Source: Rutstroemia sp. NJR-2017a BVV2 (lineage: Eukaryota; Ascomycota; Leotiomycetes; Helotiales; Rutstroemiaceae). From it: 64,000 nucleotides of DNA. Each line of letters opens with the position of its first letter. Position 1 is the first letter of the stretch. A model generated the notes under the pieces. It did not search any database. It was not told the origin of the DNA and saw nothing but the letters and a program-made list of their open reading frames with translations. Positions 16,613-27,836 of the stretch are shown piece by piece. Location of the stretch: NCBI GenBank assembly GCA_002946415.1, contig NJPS01000051.1, positions 918,001 through 982,000 of the forward strand, given 5' to 3'. A program made the translations under genes and the position numbers.

Positions 16613-18291
16613 TTATTGCGACGGTAGAGACCGACCCACACTTGTATTGTATACTTCGTTAATTTTGTGCTTCTCGCCTTAGAAGAGCATCGCGTCTAAT
16701 CGCGTTCCTTATCGTCATTGCCGATAATGGAAGCAGCGCGCTATCACGTGGACTGACAGGCGCTGCCGTCTAAATAGATTGAAAAGTTCGCCCGCATATT
16801 CACTACACGTTGTGAGGCGTATTTTGGCATCGTTGACACCTGCTGGATGGAGGAATGAGACGTCCGACTTCGTGTCGCACATGCCAACCCTGTCCCACCT
16901 CTTCACTAGAGCAGCATCGTGCAGTATCACCACCACTCCAGTTCCATTCAGAAGTCCACTAATTCATGGGCATACTTCAAATTTAAACCTAGATGACATA
17001 TTTTCTTGATTTCACAGTGGCAGATGCTGGCTTGCCAATCTACGAATTGAAGATCGATATTCCAAATATCTGCTTCTCAGGGTAGTTTCTCAAAATTTGA
17101 GTTAGATTCTGATTTTCAGGGTTTTGGTTCTCCTGTACATCAGTGCATCCTTTGCCCGGTATACTGTCTAGTTCAGCCGGAAACCTACCCGCAAGTACCA
17201 AGACTTATAGGAAGCTACTTTCTTTGGCAGAAGTCTGCTGTCTTTTGGATTACCACCGGACTTAGCAGCATAGAATCCTGGCGGAGAGAAACACCCGAAT
17301 TGGGTGCAAATATTTCCTGCTCACTAGGCGACATGCCGCCGTTACTGGGTTGGAGTTTGCTCTTGGCCTGGTTTTGATGACCAGGCTTACCATTTCCCAG
17401 CTTTTTGTGCTTCCCTGGTCCTTCTTAGGCACTTCCATCCATTGCGCTACAAGCCTTCGAATTTTCTTGTTCAAGCATGCAAATTCCCGTCTTCGCGTTA
17501 CTTGGAATCAATAGCTTCAGTTGATGGAAACTCTCCGAATATCAGACCTACGCTGGGAAGCATGTAGTTCTCGATCGAGTATTCAGTACTTCGAGGAATG
17601 GAGATAATGTCCGCTGCTGTAGCCATCTCCTAGTCGAGTATACAGCACATCAGAGAGGCAAACATCGGCTTCTGCCAACGTCCCACTGCATACATACCTT
17701 TGGGGAGTAGACTCTACACGCACAGCATAAACCAATGCGGCAAGGCTATTCGCTTGGCTGGCGAACGGCAACCTTTTTGTCTAAATACGAATACTTTGTT
17801 GCACAAGTCAATGCACTCGACCGGCCAGCTCTCTCCCGTAGAATTAAGCTTCTTGGGCATTCCCGTTGGGTGTTACAGCATCATGATTTGCAGAATATGG
17901 CACGCCGACTAGATTAAACCCACCGCGACAGTTTTTATGCTCATTGGCCAAAGTGCTAGCTGTCGCACATCTGCAAAGTCATGTTTTATCGACGTGTGAA
18001 TATCGATCGTGTTGCCGGGAGTCGGCTCTGGTGTTTCAGAGGTCTCAGTCTTGGAGAAACAGTAAGTAGAAGAGTCTATCTAACACATGTGTTACATCGT
18101 AGGACAAAGATCGTTGGGGATGACAGGTGCAGCTTTGAAGTTGCAGATCGTGTCATGTTACATCCACTGCGTTTCTGATAGATGGGTTTTGACAGGTGCA
18201 TTTTGACGAAATTTAAATTCTAAAACAATTGTCTATGAAGTTCAACTTCATTCCCAATATCACAAATATACACAAAGATTGCTGACCATTT
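16613..18291. other. Intergenic between MPH1 and the UNC93-like gene
   Basis: About 1.7 kb. Several short frames on both strands (for example 17700-17912) have no recognisable features. It holds the MPH1 promoter on the left and the transporter 3' UTR on the right. No repeat family recognised. Confidence 0.5.
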
Positions 18292-19942
18292 TTATGTTTC
18301 CAACTCTTCCGCCATTGCTTCTCCGACCACAACTGCTTCTGGGGGGATCCCCCCGGCGTCTACCACTTCTTCGATTTTCTCTCTCGGTCCGCTTTCCACT
18401 GTCGCGTCATGTTGATCTTCATCGTCTCGTATCTTGTGTATTATCACTGGGGCAGCCATGGTCAATGAGACTGCGAGTACAATCCAACAAATTAGAAGCT
18501 CATTTATCGCAGAAAGATCCGAGTTGTTGATGCGGTAGCTTATGGCACCTCCAGCAGATTGGACGCCCTTGTAAAAGCCGATGTATATGGCTCCAGTTCT
18601 TGTATCACTCGTGAACTTCCCCAAGATCCTTAGATTTTGACATCAGCTCGGCTCAGTCTCGACTTCAAACGAGAATGCTTACCAGTAAATACAGTTTTGC
18701 CAGACCGAATTGAATATCCCATACGCCATGTAAAGAGCCATTGGTTCAAGGTAGCCTGCATTGTGCAAGTCTAATTTCTGGGCCTCTTGTAGGACTCCGT
18801 CTCCGTGATGCTGTCTCTGCCATATGTAACCTCCCGTCCAGATACCGAAAGTCAATAGGATCAACCCTGCAACGAGTCCCTTTGCGCGATGTGATCGACA
18901 GAATCGTTCGTCATCTAATGTATGCCCCACGAATAAAGCACCTAGGATCTCTGCCAGCCAGTACAGGAAGTTGTTGAGGGCCCGGGTTCGAATGTTGAAC
19001 GCTGTCAGATTGAAGGTGTTGAACTGGTAGGGGTAGCACCAATTCGATGTAAGAAACATGGGAAAGAGTAGAGCGATAAAGTAGTCTTTGCGAAGTGTCT
19101 CGCAAAAGATTTTGAACTCGTCATACCAGCTCTTGCTGATAGTGACTTCGAGTTGAATACGTGTACCGTCACTCCTTCTAACCTGTCTGGGGTGACTTAG
19201 GAATAGTGATAATATGGCGCCCAGAAGCATCAGTGCCATGATGGTAATGTATGTGCTATCAGAAGCAGTATCGCCACCGTTAGTTCGTAGCTCCTGGCAT
19301 AGAGTGACCTTCGTGCGCCTTTAGTCCGATACCAAGTGAAGTATGAAGATTGATACTTACGAGACTACCAATAGCAGCACCACAGTTGTAAATTGCCCAA
19401 AACCAAGAAGCAGAACGCCCTTTCTGCTCTTCTGCTGGATACGACAACAGCATAGCTCCCTGTGCCGCCCAGAAAGGTCCAGCACACAGTCCCAAGAAAG
19501 CTCCTCCAAATATTAGAAAGCCCCGGTTCTGAATATACTTATAGCCAAGAAAGCTACTAGCATAGACGGCATAGGAGACGCCACCGACGAACAGAGACGG
19601 TTTCAGTCCAAACGCATTAACAATGAAACCACCAAAGAAACCGACAACTGCAAAACATGCATAAAGAGCAACATTGGAATCGTTGGCCGGCCCAGGTGCT
19701 ACTAATCCAGCACCTCCGAGCCCATTGAGGGCATTGAACATGCCCGGACATAGTAGACAGATGATGGCGACTCCTAATAGCTGGACAGATGGTGAAGCAA
19801 TTGGGGGAAGTCGTAAGCAACCAAGTAGAGAACGGCGTGGAAGATGATGATCATTCGTTCCTGGGTTGTTACCCATGTAAGTCGAAGTGATACTGGGGTG
19901 ACCTGTGTTTCTACTTGTCGTGGGTGATAACGTAACACTCAT
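18292..19942 (-). CDS. UNC93-like major facilitator protein, 509 aa, three exons
   Basis: Exons on the minus strand are 19361-19942, 18683-19293 and 18292-18628 (1530 nt). The joined protein has a soluble N-terminus of about 55 residues followed by many hydrophobic segments, including VQLLGVAIICLLCPGMFNAL, VALYACFAVVGFFGGF and FLIFGGAFLGLCAGPFWAAQ. The stretch GAFLGLCAGPFWAAQGAMLLSYP and the spacing of ASWFWAIYNCGAAIGSL fit fungal UNC93-like/DUF895 MFS proteins. Their substrates are mostly unknown, with ion or small-solute roles proposed. The C-terminal tail is acidic and probably cytosolic. Junctions restore GSL-ELRTNGG and NCIYW-ILGKF in frame. It is divergent to the glycosyltransferase gene about 1.7 kb away; I infer no joint pathway from that spacing. 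Confidence 0.86.
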
Positions 19943-21612
19943 CGTTGCGATCGATGCTTCAAAGTCTACACAAGGAACAATCTGTGCTAAGAGGAAAGTG
20001 TAAAATGAAGGATGAAAGCGTCACAGAGTTCTCATGATCCTGCTATATCATAGTCCTATTCCTGTGCTTGTCATCTTCATAGCACCTGCTCTGCATGCCA
20101 AGCAGGGATAAATGGAAAAGCGAGCAAGCCGGAAAGGAGCAGGAGTGGTCAAATCATCTTCTTGCTCGCATACAGCAATCAGACGAGTGCAGCATAGGAT
20201 GCTGATATCAAAATGTATACCTGTTGTCATGTCGCATAAATCTCTGCAGGATCTCGAGTGTTACTCTGCAAAAAGCGGAAGTAACAGTCAAACAACGTGA
20301 CAGATGCAGTTGCACTGGGGACGTTTAGCAACGTCAGAACCTAATTGAAGCCCCATCATCCGATAGTTGTATCATGTAAACGTTTTCGGACGATTTCGAG
20401 GCTATTTTGTCATCCAATTATGTAGCATCCTCAGAATTGTGAATCTGGACTTGTAATAACTAGATGACAGAAGCAACTATTCAAACGAAGGACAGTTGTA
20501 ACTGCTATTCTACTTCGTTCGAACAGACTAAGTGGGTCTAATTTCGCTTGCTGATTGGCCTGTTTGTTTTCGCGTTCCTCAAATCTACCTCCGTACTTGC
20601 ACCGAATCGACCAAACCCCGCTGTGAACTCCAACAAAAACACTGATATCAACGCCTTGTTGAGACATGATACAACATGCGACAAGCTCTTCGCTCTCTGC
20701 AAACACTCATATGTGTGAGAGTATTCGACCGAGGTAAGGACACAAAAAGCCTTCAGTACTTCAGCTCACAAAACACTTCAATGCTAGTGGAAGGGTATTT
20801 GCAGACGATGCGTAACGTTATGAGGAGTGAGCCGCCAAATGGGTGTTGTACGCCGTTGAGGCGTTATGTTGATACTCCAAGCTGCATGATTATGACAGAA
20901 TCATTGCATGAAGCATGATGGTCTAATTGAGTGGGTTTGCGGCATACTCGCGTGGAAAGTCCATGAACCGGATCTTGGTAAGATTCCAAGATGGAAGTCA
21001 TATGCAAAGCCTCCTATCCCTCTTGTCAGCTGTGTTGGTTTCTATGTATGTCATTGCCAAGATGCAAGAGGGCACATTGAGATGCTGTTGGCCACTGTTT
21101 TCACCTGCGGAACCCATCCGTGGGCCAGTTTCCAGTTATACCGACCAAGCAATCATGAATCGGGATTTCCCTATGAATCCCCGGCATCTTTCGATCGGTA
21201 AGATTTTCTTGTTCTGTCAATTCACACTTATAACACCCCGCCGGAATGCATCTTTGGCATTTCCACAGCCGTCTCGCTATGGCGAGGCACTCTTTCCAAA
21301 TACCCACTTCAGCACGAGAGGGAATCCGCCACTTACCATTGGGGATGGCAACATGGCTCAGCACATGAGCAACGCGGGTCTTAATATCGAGATAGGTAAG
21401 TATGCATCTCCTACAATGTCAGAATCCTGAGCACATTTTCATCCTCGTTCCCCGCAAGTAGCAAGGCAGGGGGTCAGCGAGGTTTCCTTCCACAACCTCT
21501 GAGAAACGACGGCGATGTTTGCCACTGTCTATATAGATCGGTCACATTGTCTATATCGGACATTTTCTTCTCCAGGATACAAAATCCGTACTTCTTCAAA
21601 GACGATTCAAAA
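19943..21612. promoter_or_regulatory. Divergent intergenic region, UNC93-like gene and glycosyltransferase
   Basis: About 1.7 kb between the two start codons. A frame at 20927-21430 is open for 167 codons with one hydrophobic stretch (from the ATG at 20963), but I recognise no family and could not splice it in frame into the glycosyltransferase. Otherwise nothing is seen. Confidence 0.4.
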
Positions 21613-23001
21613 ATGGCTCCTTTGGCCCCCAACTTCCCTTCAGAAACCATCAGCAAGAACAATTATCTCAATGTGAAGATGCTCCCAGCGATACTCGTGC
21701 TGAATGACCGTTACTATCCCAGTTCTACCAACTCCCCCGCAAAGGTTGGAGCAACTGCATTTGCGTTACAAGTGGCTCGAGCTTTCGCCCACGCTGGGCT
21801 CTTCGCGGGTGTAATTCTATACGAACGATTAGATCATCTGAAGGCACCCCTAGTACAGCTCGTACCAAGAGACTCCACATCATGCGTCAAGTTGTCCTTT
21901 CATTTCAACATGAGTACAACTCAGGTTCGATATGCCCTAGACGCCGCTGCGGCCTTGCTCGTGGCAACCTTCGCCGAAGATATCATGCCGATGTTATACT
22001 ACCAGACTGACACGCTCCTCAAATACCATCCGAAGCGCCTCCCGTATTGCGTAACGCACCACGGACCATTCTACGGTGATTTCACACGGCACTTTACAAG
22101 AGATCTTGCCGCTCTGGCATATGGTTCCGAAGAAAAGGCCGCCCACTTGGAGCGCACACAAGAGGAGGGCCTCAGACACTTGAAGGCTTGTGATCATGCC
22201 TATGTCTTGCAGCATTCCTACAGACAAGGAGAATACCTCGTAGAACGTGGTGTCGATCCGGCACGAATGCGTGCACTCAATCCACCCATTCATTCCATGC
22301 GTGTTACTAGTCACCGCAAGATGGACAACATCAGGGAGCTGGTGTCTTTCTCCACTAGCAAAAGAGTTCTCCTTTTCACCGCCGTTGCGCGCTTAGACTA
22401 TTTCAAGAACGTCGAGCTTCTTGTAGACTCAGTAGTCACACTTCTTGGTCGAGGCAGACTAGTGCGACTTCTAGTCGTTGGCGGAGAAGGCACTTCCGAC
22501 AGAGCATGCGCCAGACTCCTCTCCAAAGTCCCAAGAGAGTACAGCGCACATGTCAAGATTGTATCTAAAATCGCCAAAGACGACATGTACTCCCTCTTCG
22601 ACTACGCACAAACACGCGGAATATTTGTGTGTACCTCCCGCTACGAAACATTAGCTTTAACGCCGTTGGAATCCGCGTTGAGTAGTGTCACGACTCTCAT
22701 GCCTGATTGCGAGCTGGTTGAAGCATCTCGTTATTTTCCTGATAGTTATAGATTCGAGCCTACGGCTTTTGGTTTAGCTGCTGTTCTAGATGGGTTCTTG
22801 CGCGAGAGATTGGGTGATGCCGGTGTCGAATTGCAGAGATATATTGATGGTTTGATTTCTGAAAAGCGCTTCGTATATGATTTAATGACTGCGTGGGCTG
22901 ATTTCTCTCAGCATGCTCTCCAGATGCTGGCTTCGCCATCCTCAGCTCCGAAGGAGGCATCTGAAGTCCGGAGGATTGGCAGTCGTCGCAATTCCATGTA
23001 G
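21613..23001 (+). CDS. GT4-type glycosyltransferase, about 462 aa, intronless
   Basis: An open frame from ATG 21613 to 23001. The N-terminal half opens ILVLNDRYYPSSTNSPAKVG and contains YCVTHHGPFYGDF. The C-terminal half has a Rossmann-type donor-binding lobe: VLLFTAVARLDYFKNVELLV, LLVVGGEG, and TSRYETLALTPLESAL. The last string carries the E-X7-E motif (E..TPLE) that binds the nucleotide sugar in retaining GT4 enzymes. There is no signal peptide or membrane anchor, so it is probably cytosolic or membrane-peripheral. Acceptor and sugar cannot be told. The frame is open upstream to 21547 but lacks an ATG there, so 21613 is preferred; a later in-frame ATG just before LPAILVLNDRYYP is the alternative. 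It is isolated from sugar-nucleotide or polyketide genes. Confidence 0.82.
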   Translation: MAPLAPNFPSETISKNNYLNVKMLPAILVLNDRYYPSSTNSPAKVGATAFALQVARAFAHAGLFAGVILYERLDHLKAPLVQLVPRDSTSCVKLSFHFNMSTTQVRYALDAAAALLVATFAEDIMPMLYYQTDTLLKYHPKRLPYCVTHHGPFYGDFTRHFTRDLAALAYGSEEKAAHLERTQEEGLRHLKACDHAYVLQHSYRQGEYLVERGVDPARMRALNPPIHSMRVTSHRKMDNIRELVSFSTSKRVLLFTAVARLDYFKNVELLVDSVVTLLGRGRLVRLLVVGGEGTSDRACARLLSKVPREYSAHVKIVSKIAKDDMYSLFDYAQTRGIFVCTSRYETLALTPLESALSSVTTLMPDCELVEASRYFPDSYRFEPTAFGLAAVLDGFLRERLGDAGVELQRYIDGLISEKRFVYDLMTAWADFSQHALQMLASPSSAPKEASEVRRIGSRRNSM

Positions 23002-23791
23002 GATTATTGTTGCATTTTGTATTGCATGGTGAATAGATAGATGAGCTGGCTCTCACTTGTTTCTGGAGCCTATGACGACATTAGTGTGTTATTTGTTCCT
23101 CCGTAGTAATCTGATCATGTTTCTATCTCTCTTTTCCATCATCATTGACGAATGCTACTTCATTGTAATGTGTGTTGATTTAATGTTTCTTACATTAAGC
23201 TTCCATCGGCCAAATTTTAAACCAGGTCCGACTCTTACATATGTCTCGTCTCTCGTTCCTGAATGGGAAAGTCAGAGCCGAATGGCACCCCTCGGATCAG
23301 GGGTTCGTCTGACATCTGGACTTCGCCACGAGGGGCATGAGATCCTACCACGTTATATTTTCAGAACCTTCAACATACATCAAGGTCAACGTGTGAAGTC
23401 CAGATCCGTGTCGCAATAAGTCCGATCATCCCATGCAAGGAAGAAGTTTTAAATTGCGTTTCTTGGGGTTGTTTGCTTTATGCTGTGTTTAAGAAATTTC
23501 AAAGCAAATAGAGGGTATAATTTGCCTTGCTCCCCAACGCCTTCTCCTGGTATATAATAGTGTAAGTACATGGAATGTAATAGAACAATGAAGAGGCTAC
23601 TAAAAAAAACATATTCGTACAATCGGCGCTCGTCATTTTCGCCACATACGCCCCCACCATCTTACAGCCTGCGTGTAGTTTGAATGTGCGTGGAATGAAA
23701 CTTGCGATGTCTGGCCGGCAAACAAATGTCGCTTTCAGCCTTACACAACCACAGCACCCCCAAAATCCTCCGCTGCTCAGCTGGACAGCCA
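23002..23791. other. Intergenic between convergent glycosyltransferase and secreted-protein genes
   Basis: About 790 bp with both 3' UTRs. It contains an imperfect inverted repeat (listed separately). No gene seen. Confidence 0.55.
23314..23405. repeat. Inverted repeat with 11-bp perfect arms
   Basis: ATCTGGACTTC at 23314-23324 recurs as its reverse complement GAAGTCCAGAT at 23395-23405, with looser similarity just outside the arms. It could be a remnant of a small inverted-repeat element or chance. Confidence 0.45.
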
Positions 23792-24463
23792 TTATGCTTG
23801 GAATCCAATAGCCACATCGCTCCTCTTGAATTGCGCTTTAGGTTCGCACAAATCAATCCACATAGTTCCCGTGTTCAAAGGACAAGATCGAGTAGCTGTC
23901 TGATCCGGCACATTGTAGGCATCCTTGCAAAGCGAACCAGAGGGGCATTTCAACACCACACAAGTGCCCGATCCGCTACCAGCCCCAGTAGGGCTGATTT
24001 TCACATTGTCTTGCGTGAAAGGCGACCCAACCAATCCACTTCCGGCTCCATCTAAGTCACTAAGATCCCAGTAGAGCCCGGAATATGTGCCAACGGTCCA
24101 TGCGTATTCGAGTTGCAAGACTGGAGGTAGGGTGGCCCAGTTGGAAGTTTTGGCGATCTTGACAGATGTGCCCTTGCCATCGGTGCCAAACGGAAGTGTG
24201 AGCGTGCTGCTGGCACCATTGCCGGCCTTGATATGCCAAGGGCTAGCATTTTTGTCTGTTGAACAGAGTCCGTTTGTTCCCTTATCGCAACTGCCACCGG
24301 TAGATTGAAAGATGTATACGTCGGAAGAGCACCTTCAAGTAAGTGTTAGCATGACTTCCATATATGATGGGACGACGGGGAAGTACCAATTGTTGATAGT
24401 GAGGGAAGCAGATGCCGTCGAGGCAAGAGCAGCAAGTGCTGCAAGAGCGTAAGAGTAATGCAT
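23792..24463 (-). CDS. Small secreted cysteine-rich protein, BYS1/thaumatin-like, 205 aa
   Basis: Exons on the minus strand are 24387-24463 and 23792-24332 (618 nt). Residues 1-19 (MHYSYALAALAALASTASA) are a clear signal peptide with an A-X-A cleavage site. The mature protein begins SLTINNWCSSDVYIFQS, has the pattern of fungal BYS1-domain/thaumatin-like proteins (SPWHIKAGNG, LEYAWTVGTYSGLYWDLSDL) and eight cysteines, enough for four disulfides. No GPI signal is seen. Proteins of this class are secreted or cell-wall associated; a role in wall or host interaction is possible but not shown. Some thaumatin-like proteins bind or cut beta-glucans, and I cannot identify a catalytic set here. The family call is by pattern; it could also be described simply as a small secreted protein. 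Confidence 0.78.
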
Positions 24464-26888
24464 TATGCAGAACCGTAACTGTATTTCTAAATGAAAAGGA
24501 ATGTGGGTAGGACTAAGCCTAAATGTAATGAATGACAGAAGCTGTAAAGCTTTGAGAGATAGTCACAGTGACAGTTGATGAGTATTCGTGGGTGACTGAG
24601 ATAATAATATTTGGGCAAACATGAAATATATAGATCCACAATTCATGATGAGGGGCCGACGAGAAAACGCCCAAGGAACGAGCATACATGTTTCCCATGC
24701 GTTGTGGCTGCTCAGTTGACAAGGGGTAGCAAATATGATTCACAATCCTGAATAGCGGGAAGTGCCATCCTACAAAACATTATTCGTACCACGAAACTTT
24801 TCTCTGAGTCGTGTTTCAATGCCAATTTCGGATAGCCCGAAGATCATTGGGTAGACGAATAGAAGGATGAGGATGATGCCCCCAGATATCACGTTGCCGC
24901 AAGGGGTAGTGTGTATCGAGTGCAACGTCAGCTGACGTTCGTTTTGGCCAAGACAGATCCAAAGGCTGAGTTAGCTACCGTCAGCGAGGAATCATTTTAA
25001 AATCTGCTCCTGGAATTGGTTCTGTGTGTACCAGAAATCAACGCATTCGTTTAATCCTCACGAACGAATAAGATTAGAGTAGGCCTACCGCACCTTTCTT
25101 CGAACTAGATGAAGGACCTTTCTCTAGCCTTCGCTCAACCTTGGATTCGGCGAAAACCTCCATTCAGCCTCTTCCTCCCCATATTTTCTGGGGTGACTAG
25201 AAACATTGGAACAATGAAAGGAAGTCATTTTAAATGAAGTTTAACTAAAAGAGACATTTGCAAACATGAGCAGAGGGTACAATTGCTACTGCTAGTATTT
25301 TCACCTGTCTATACGGCCTGGATAGAAATGAAATGCCAATAGCCTAGTAACTTAAACATAGATCAACAGAGTTGGGTTCCCAGAGTTGGCTTCCTAGAGC
25401 TACTTGTCTTGGTCCTCATGTCATTCGAGCCGACAGCAATATCTGCGGGTGAGCAAATGAGTGTCTGCTGGCCTTGCGTACTGTTTTCCAGAAGTTCTGC
25501 ATGCCAAGTTTGAAGGGATCTGACATCGAACAGAGGGTATCAATCTAAGAGTGTTCTGGCTACCTGATCACCCCAAGTCTTTCAAGGACCATCTTTCATG
25601 ATTGGATTGACATCCTTGGTCAGGTATCAGTGAACGAGTGAAACTGAGAGGCCAGGACATGTGAGGACGCAGGCCGTACCCCCGCGTTGGAAGCTCCTGC
25701 AAGTATGAGGAGGAATATCAATCTCTGGTACCTTCCCTAGAAAGAGGATATACGACGCGTACAAAATTTTGTGTGGAAAAATTTACCGGAACTACCGACA
25801 TATGCTTCGACGAACCGTTCCAGTTCGTCCATCTCTGCATAATAGTGCATGAAGTCGATATTCTACGCTGGCTGTGTAGCCCTCTTCTTTGAAACAGACG
25901 TGAATCCTACAACTCAAGACCGTAGATTGCCTGTATCGGGCAGTGTTATGCTCTGCCTGCGCACACAACAGAGCTGCTCCCAGTGTGACTTGACTGAATT
26001 GAAATGAATCGTCAGTTCGTGAATCATATGGGGAAGGTATCTTGAGAACCAAGAAACAGATTTTGCGGTTGAAACCAAACATTCAACCATCTGTCACATG
26101 AAAATAGGAATGCTGTGGGATTGCCGCGCCAACTTCCTGAACCTGGTAGTTCAAACAAAACATTTGATGAGAGTGGTTTGGCAGGTGTATCCGGTGCGAA
26201 GCTCTGCTGTTTCCTTACTGACCTTACGCCGATTTGAAGACAGCGAACCGATAGGTGAAAACAACGAAGTTGCAAGTTTGAGGATGCCACGGCCAAAAGG
26301 CTCCCATTGCCGCATCGAGCTCCGGGAATAAATTTGTCCTCCGTTTTTGCCGGCGGAAGTGTCTGGACCTAACCGGATACAGTACTGCGAGCACGTGCGT
26401 GGAAGCCCTTCGATACACTGGCGAGACTGGTATAAAGCTGGTAACTGTGTAAACTGGATTTTACTCCAGAGCATCCATTGAATATACGCGTAGACACTCG
26501 CCATTATTCGGAAATGTGCTCATATACGAAGTAGTCGTTGTCCATTTCCATTTTGTACAAGAAAGTTCTACTCGTAACAACTATGACGACTAGATATAGC
26601 TTAGCTTTTACTAGAGCATTTATTGGTCCATCAGCCGACCTGACCTTTACGCACACTCTGATTGGCGAGGAAGCAATGGACTTACCTTAACCGAGGCGTT
26701 TCCGGCCGATATCTTCCGCCATCATGAAAGTTCGCCATCTCCACAACTTCAGTTAAGTCACATTCTTTGTTTGATACATCCAACGAGGCCTCTCGTGTGC
26801 CATTGATAAATACCAAATTGTAATAATTATACCTGCTATTCGAACCTCACAATACCAATTGTTTGTTCGACCTATCCACTCCTCCACC
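24464..26888. promoter_or_regulatory. Divergent intergenic region, secreted-protein gene and SDH2
   Basis: About 2.4 kb. Many short frames, none with family features. The last few hundred bases should be the SDH2 promoter and leader. No repeat family recognised. Confidence 0.5.
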
Positions 26889-27836
26889 ATGGCAGCCCTC
26901 CGCAACAGCGCCCGCAGTGCCCGCGCGATCTTCGCTGCCCCACGACCTGTCTTCAGGACCCAGATGCGTACGATGGCGTCTGTGGATAATCCGACTGTGT
27001 CCCCATCTCGTCCAGTCGAGCCTGCTTCGAAGTCACCCACAGTCAAGGAGCCCGCGGCCGATTCCAAGTCGGTGATCAAGAAATTCCAAATTTACCGATG
27101 GAACCCAGACCAACCGGACAGCAAGCCGCACATGCAAACATATACTTTGGATCTCAATAAGACTGGACCGATGATGTTGGATGCTCTGATCCGAATCAAG
27201 AATGAAGTCGACCCTACCTTGACCTTCCGACGATCTTGCAGAGAGGGAATTTGCGGTAGTTGTGCGATGAACATTGATGGAGTCAACACTCTCGCTTGTT
27301 TATGTATGCCCCTCTTCCCCCCCTGCCCATGAATGTTCGTGTGCTTACAATCCAACCCACCAGGCCGTATCCCAAGAGACGACAAGACGGAAACCAAGAT
27401 TTACCCACTGCCCCACACCTACGTCGTAAAGGACATCGTTCCTGACCTTACTCAATTCTACAAACAGTACAAATCAATCAAGCCCTATCTCCAACACACC
27501 GATCCAGCACCCAACGGAAAGGAATACTTGCAATCAAAGGAGGAGCGCAAGAAGTTAGACGGACTCTACGAATGTATCCTTTGCGCATGCTGCTCAACCT
27601 CTTGCCCTTCATACTGGTGGAACAGCGAAGAATACTTGGGTCCAGCAATCCTTCTCCAGAGCTACAGATGGTTGGCCGATTCTCGTGACCAGAAGAAGGA
27701 AGAACGAAAGGCTGCTTTGGACAACAGCATGAGCTTGTACAGATGTCACACAATTCTTAACTGCTCGAGGACTTGCCCGAAAGGTCTGAACCCGGGATTG
27801 GCGATTGCGGAGATCAAGAAGGAGATGGCCTTTTAA
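26889..27836 (+). CDS. SDH2: Succinate dehydrogenase iron-sulfur subunit (complex II), 295 aa
   Basis: Exons are 26889-27303 and 27364-27836 (888 nt), joined at LACL-CRIPR. The protein passes electrons from the flavoprotein Sdh1 to ubiquinone in the inner mitochondrial membrane. An Arg/Ala-rich mitochondrial presequence ([20 protein letters not shown]) is followed by the [2Fe-2S] domain with Cys117, Cys122, Cys125 and Cys137, the [4Fe-4S] motif [11 protein letters not shown] and the [3Fe-4S] residues in [17 protein letters not shown]. The residues that line the ubiquinone/SDHI pocket are Pro220, Asn225 and His267, equivalent to Botrytis P225, N230 and H272, and all are of the unmutated type. 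The start at 26889 (CCACCATGG context) is favoured; the upstream extension has no ATG. One 60-nt intron contains an in-frame stop. Confidence 0.97.
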
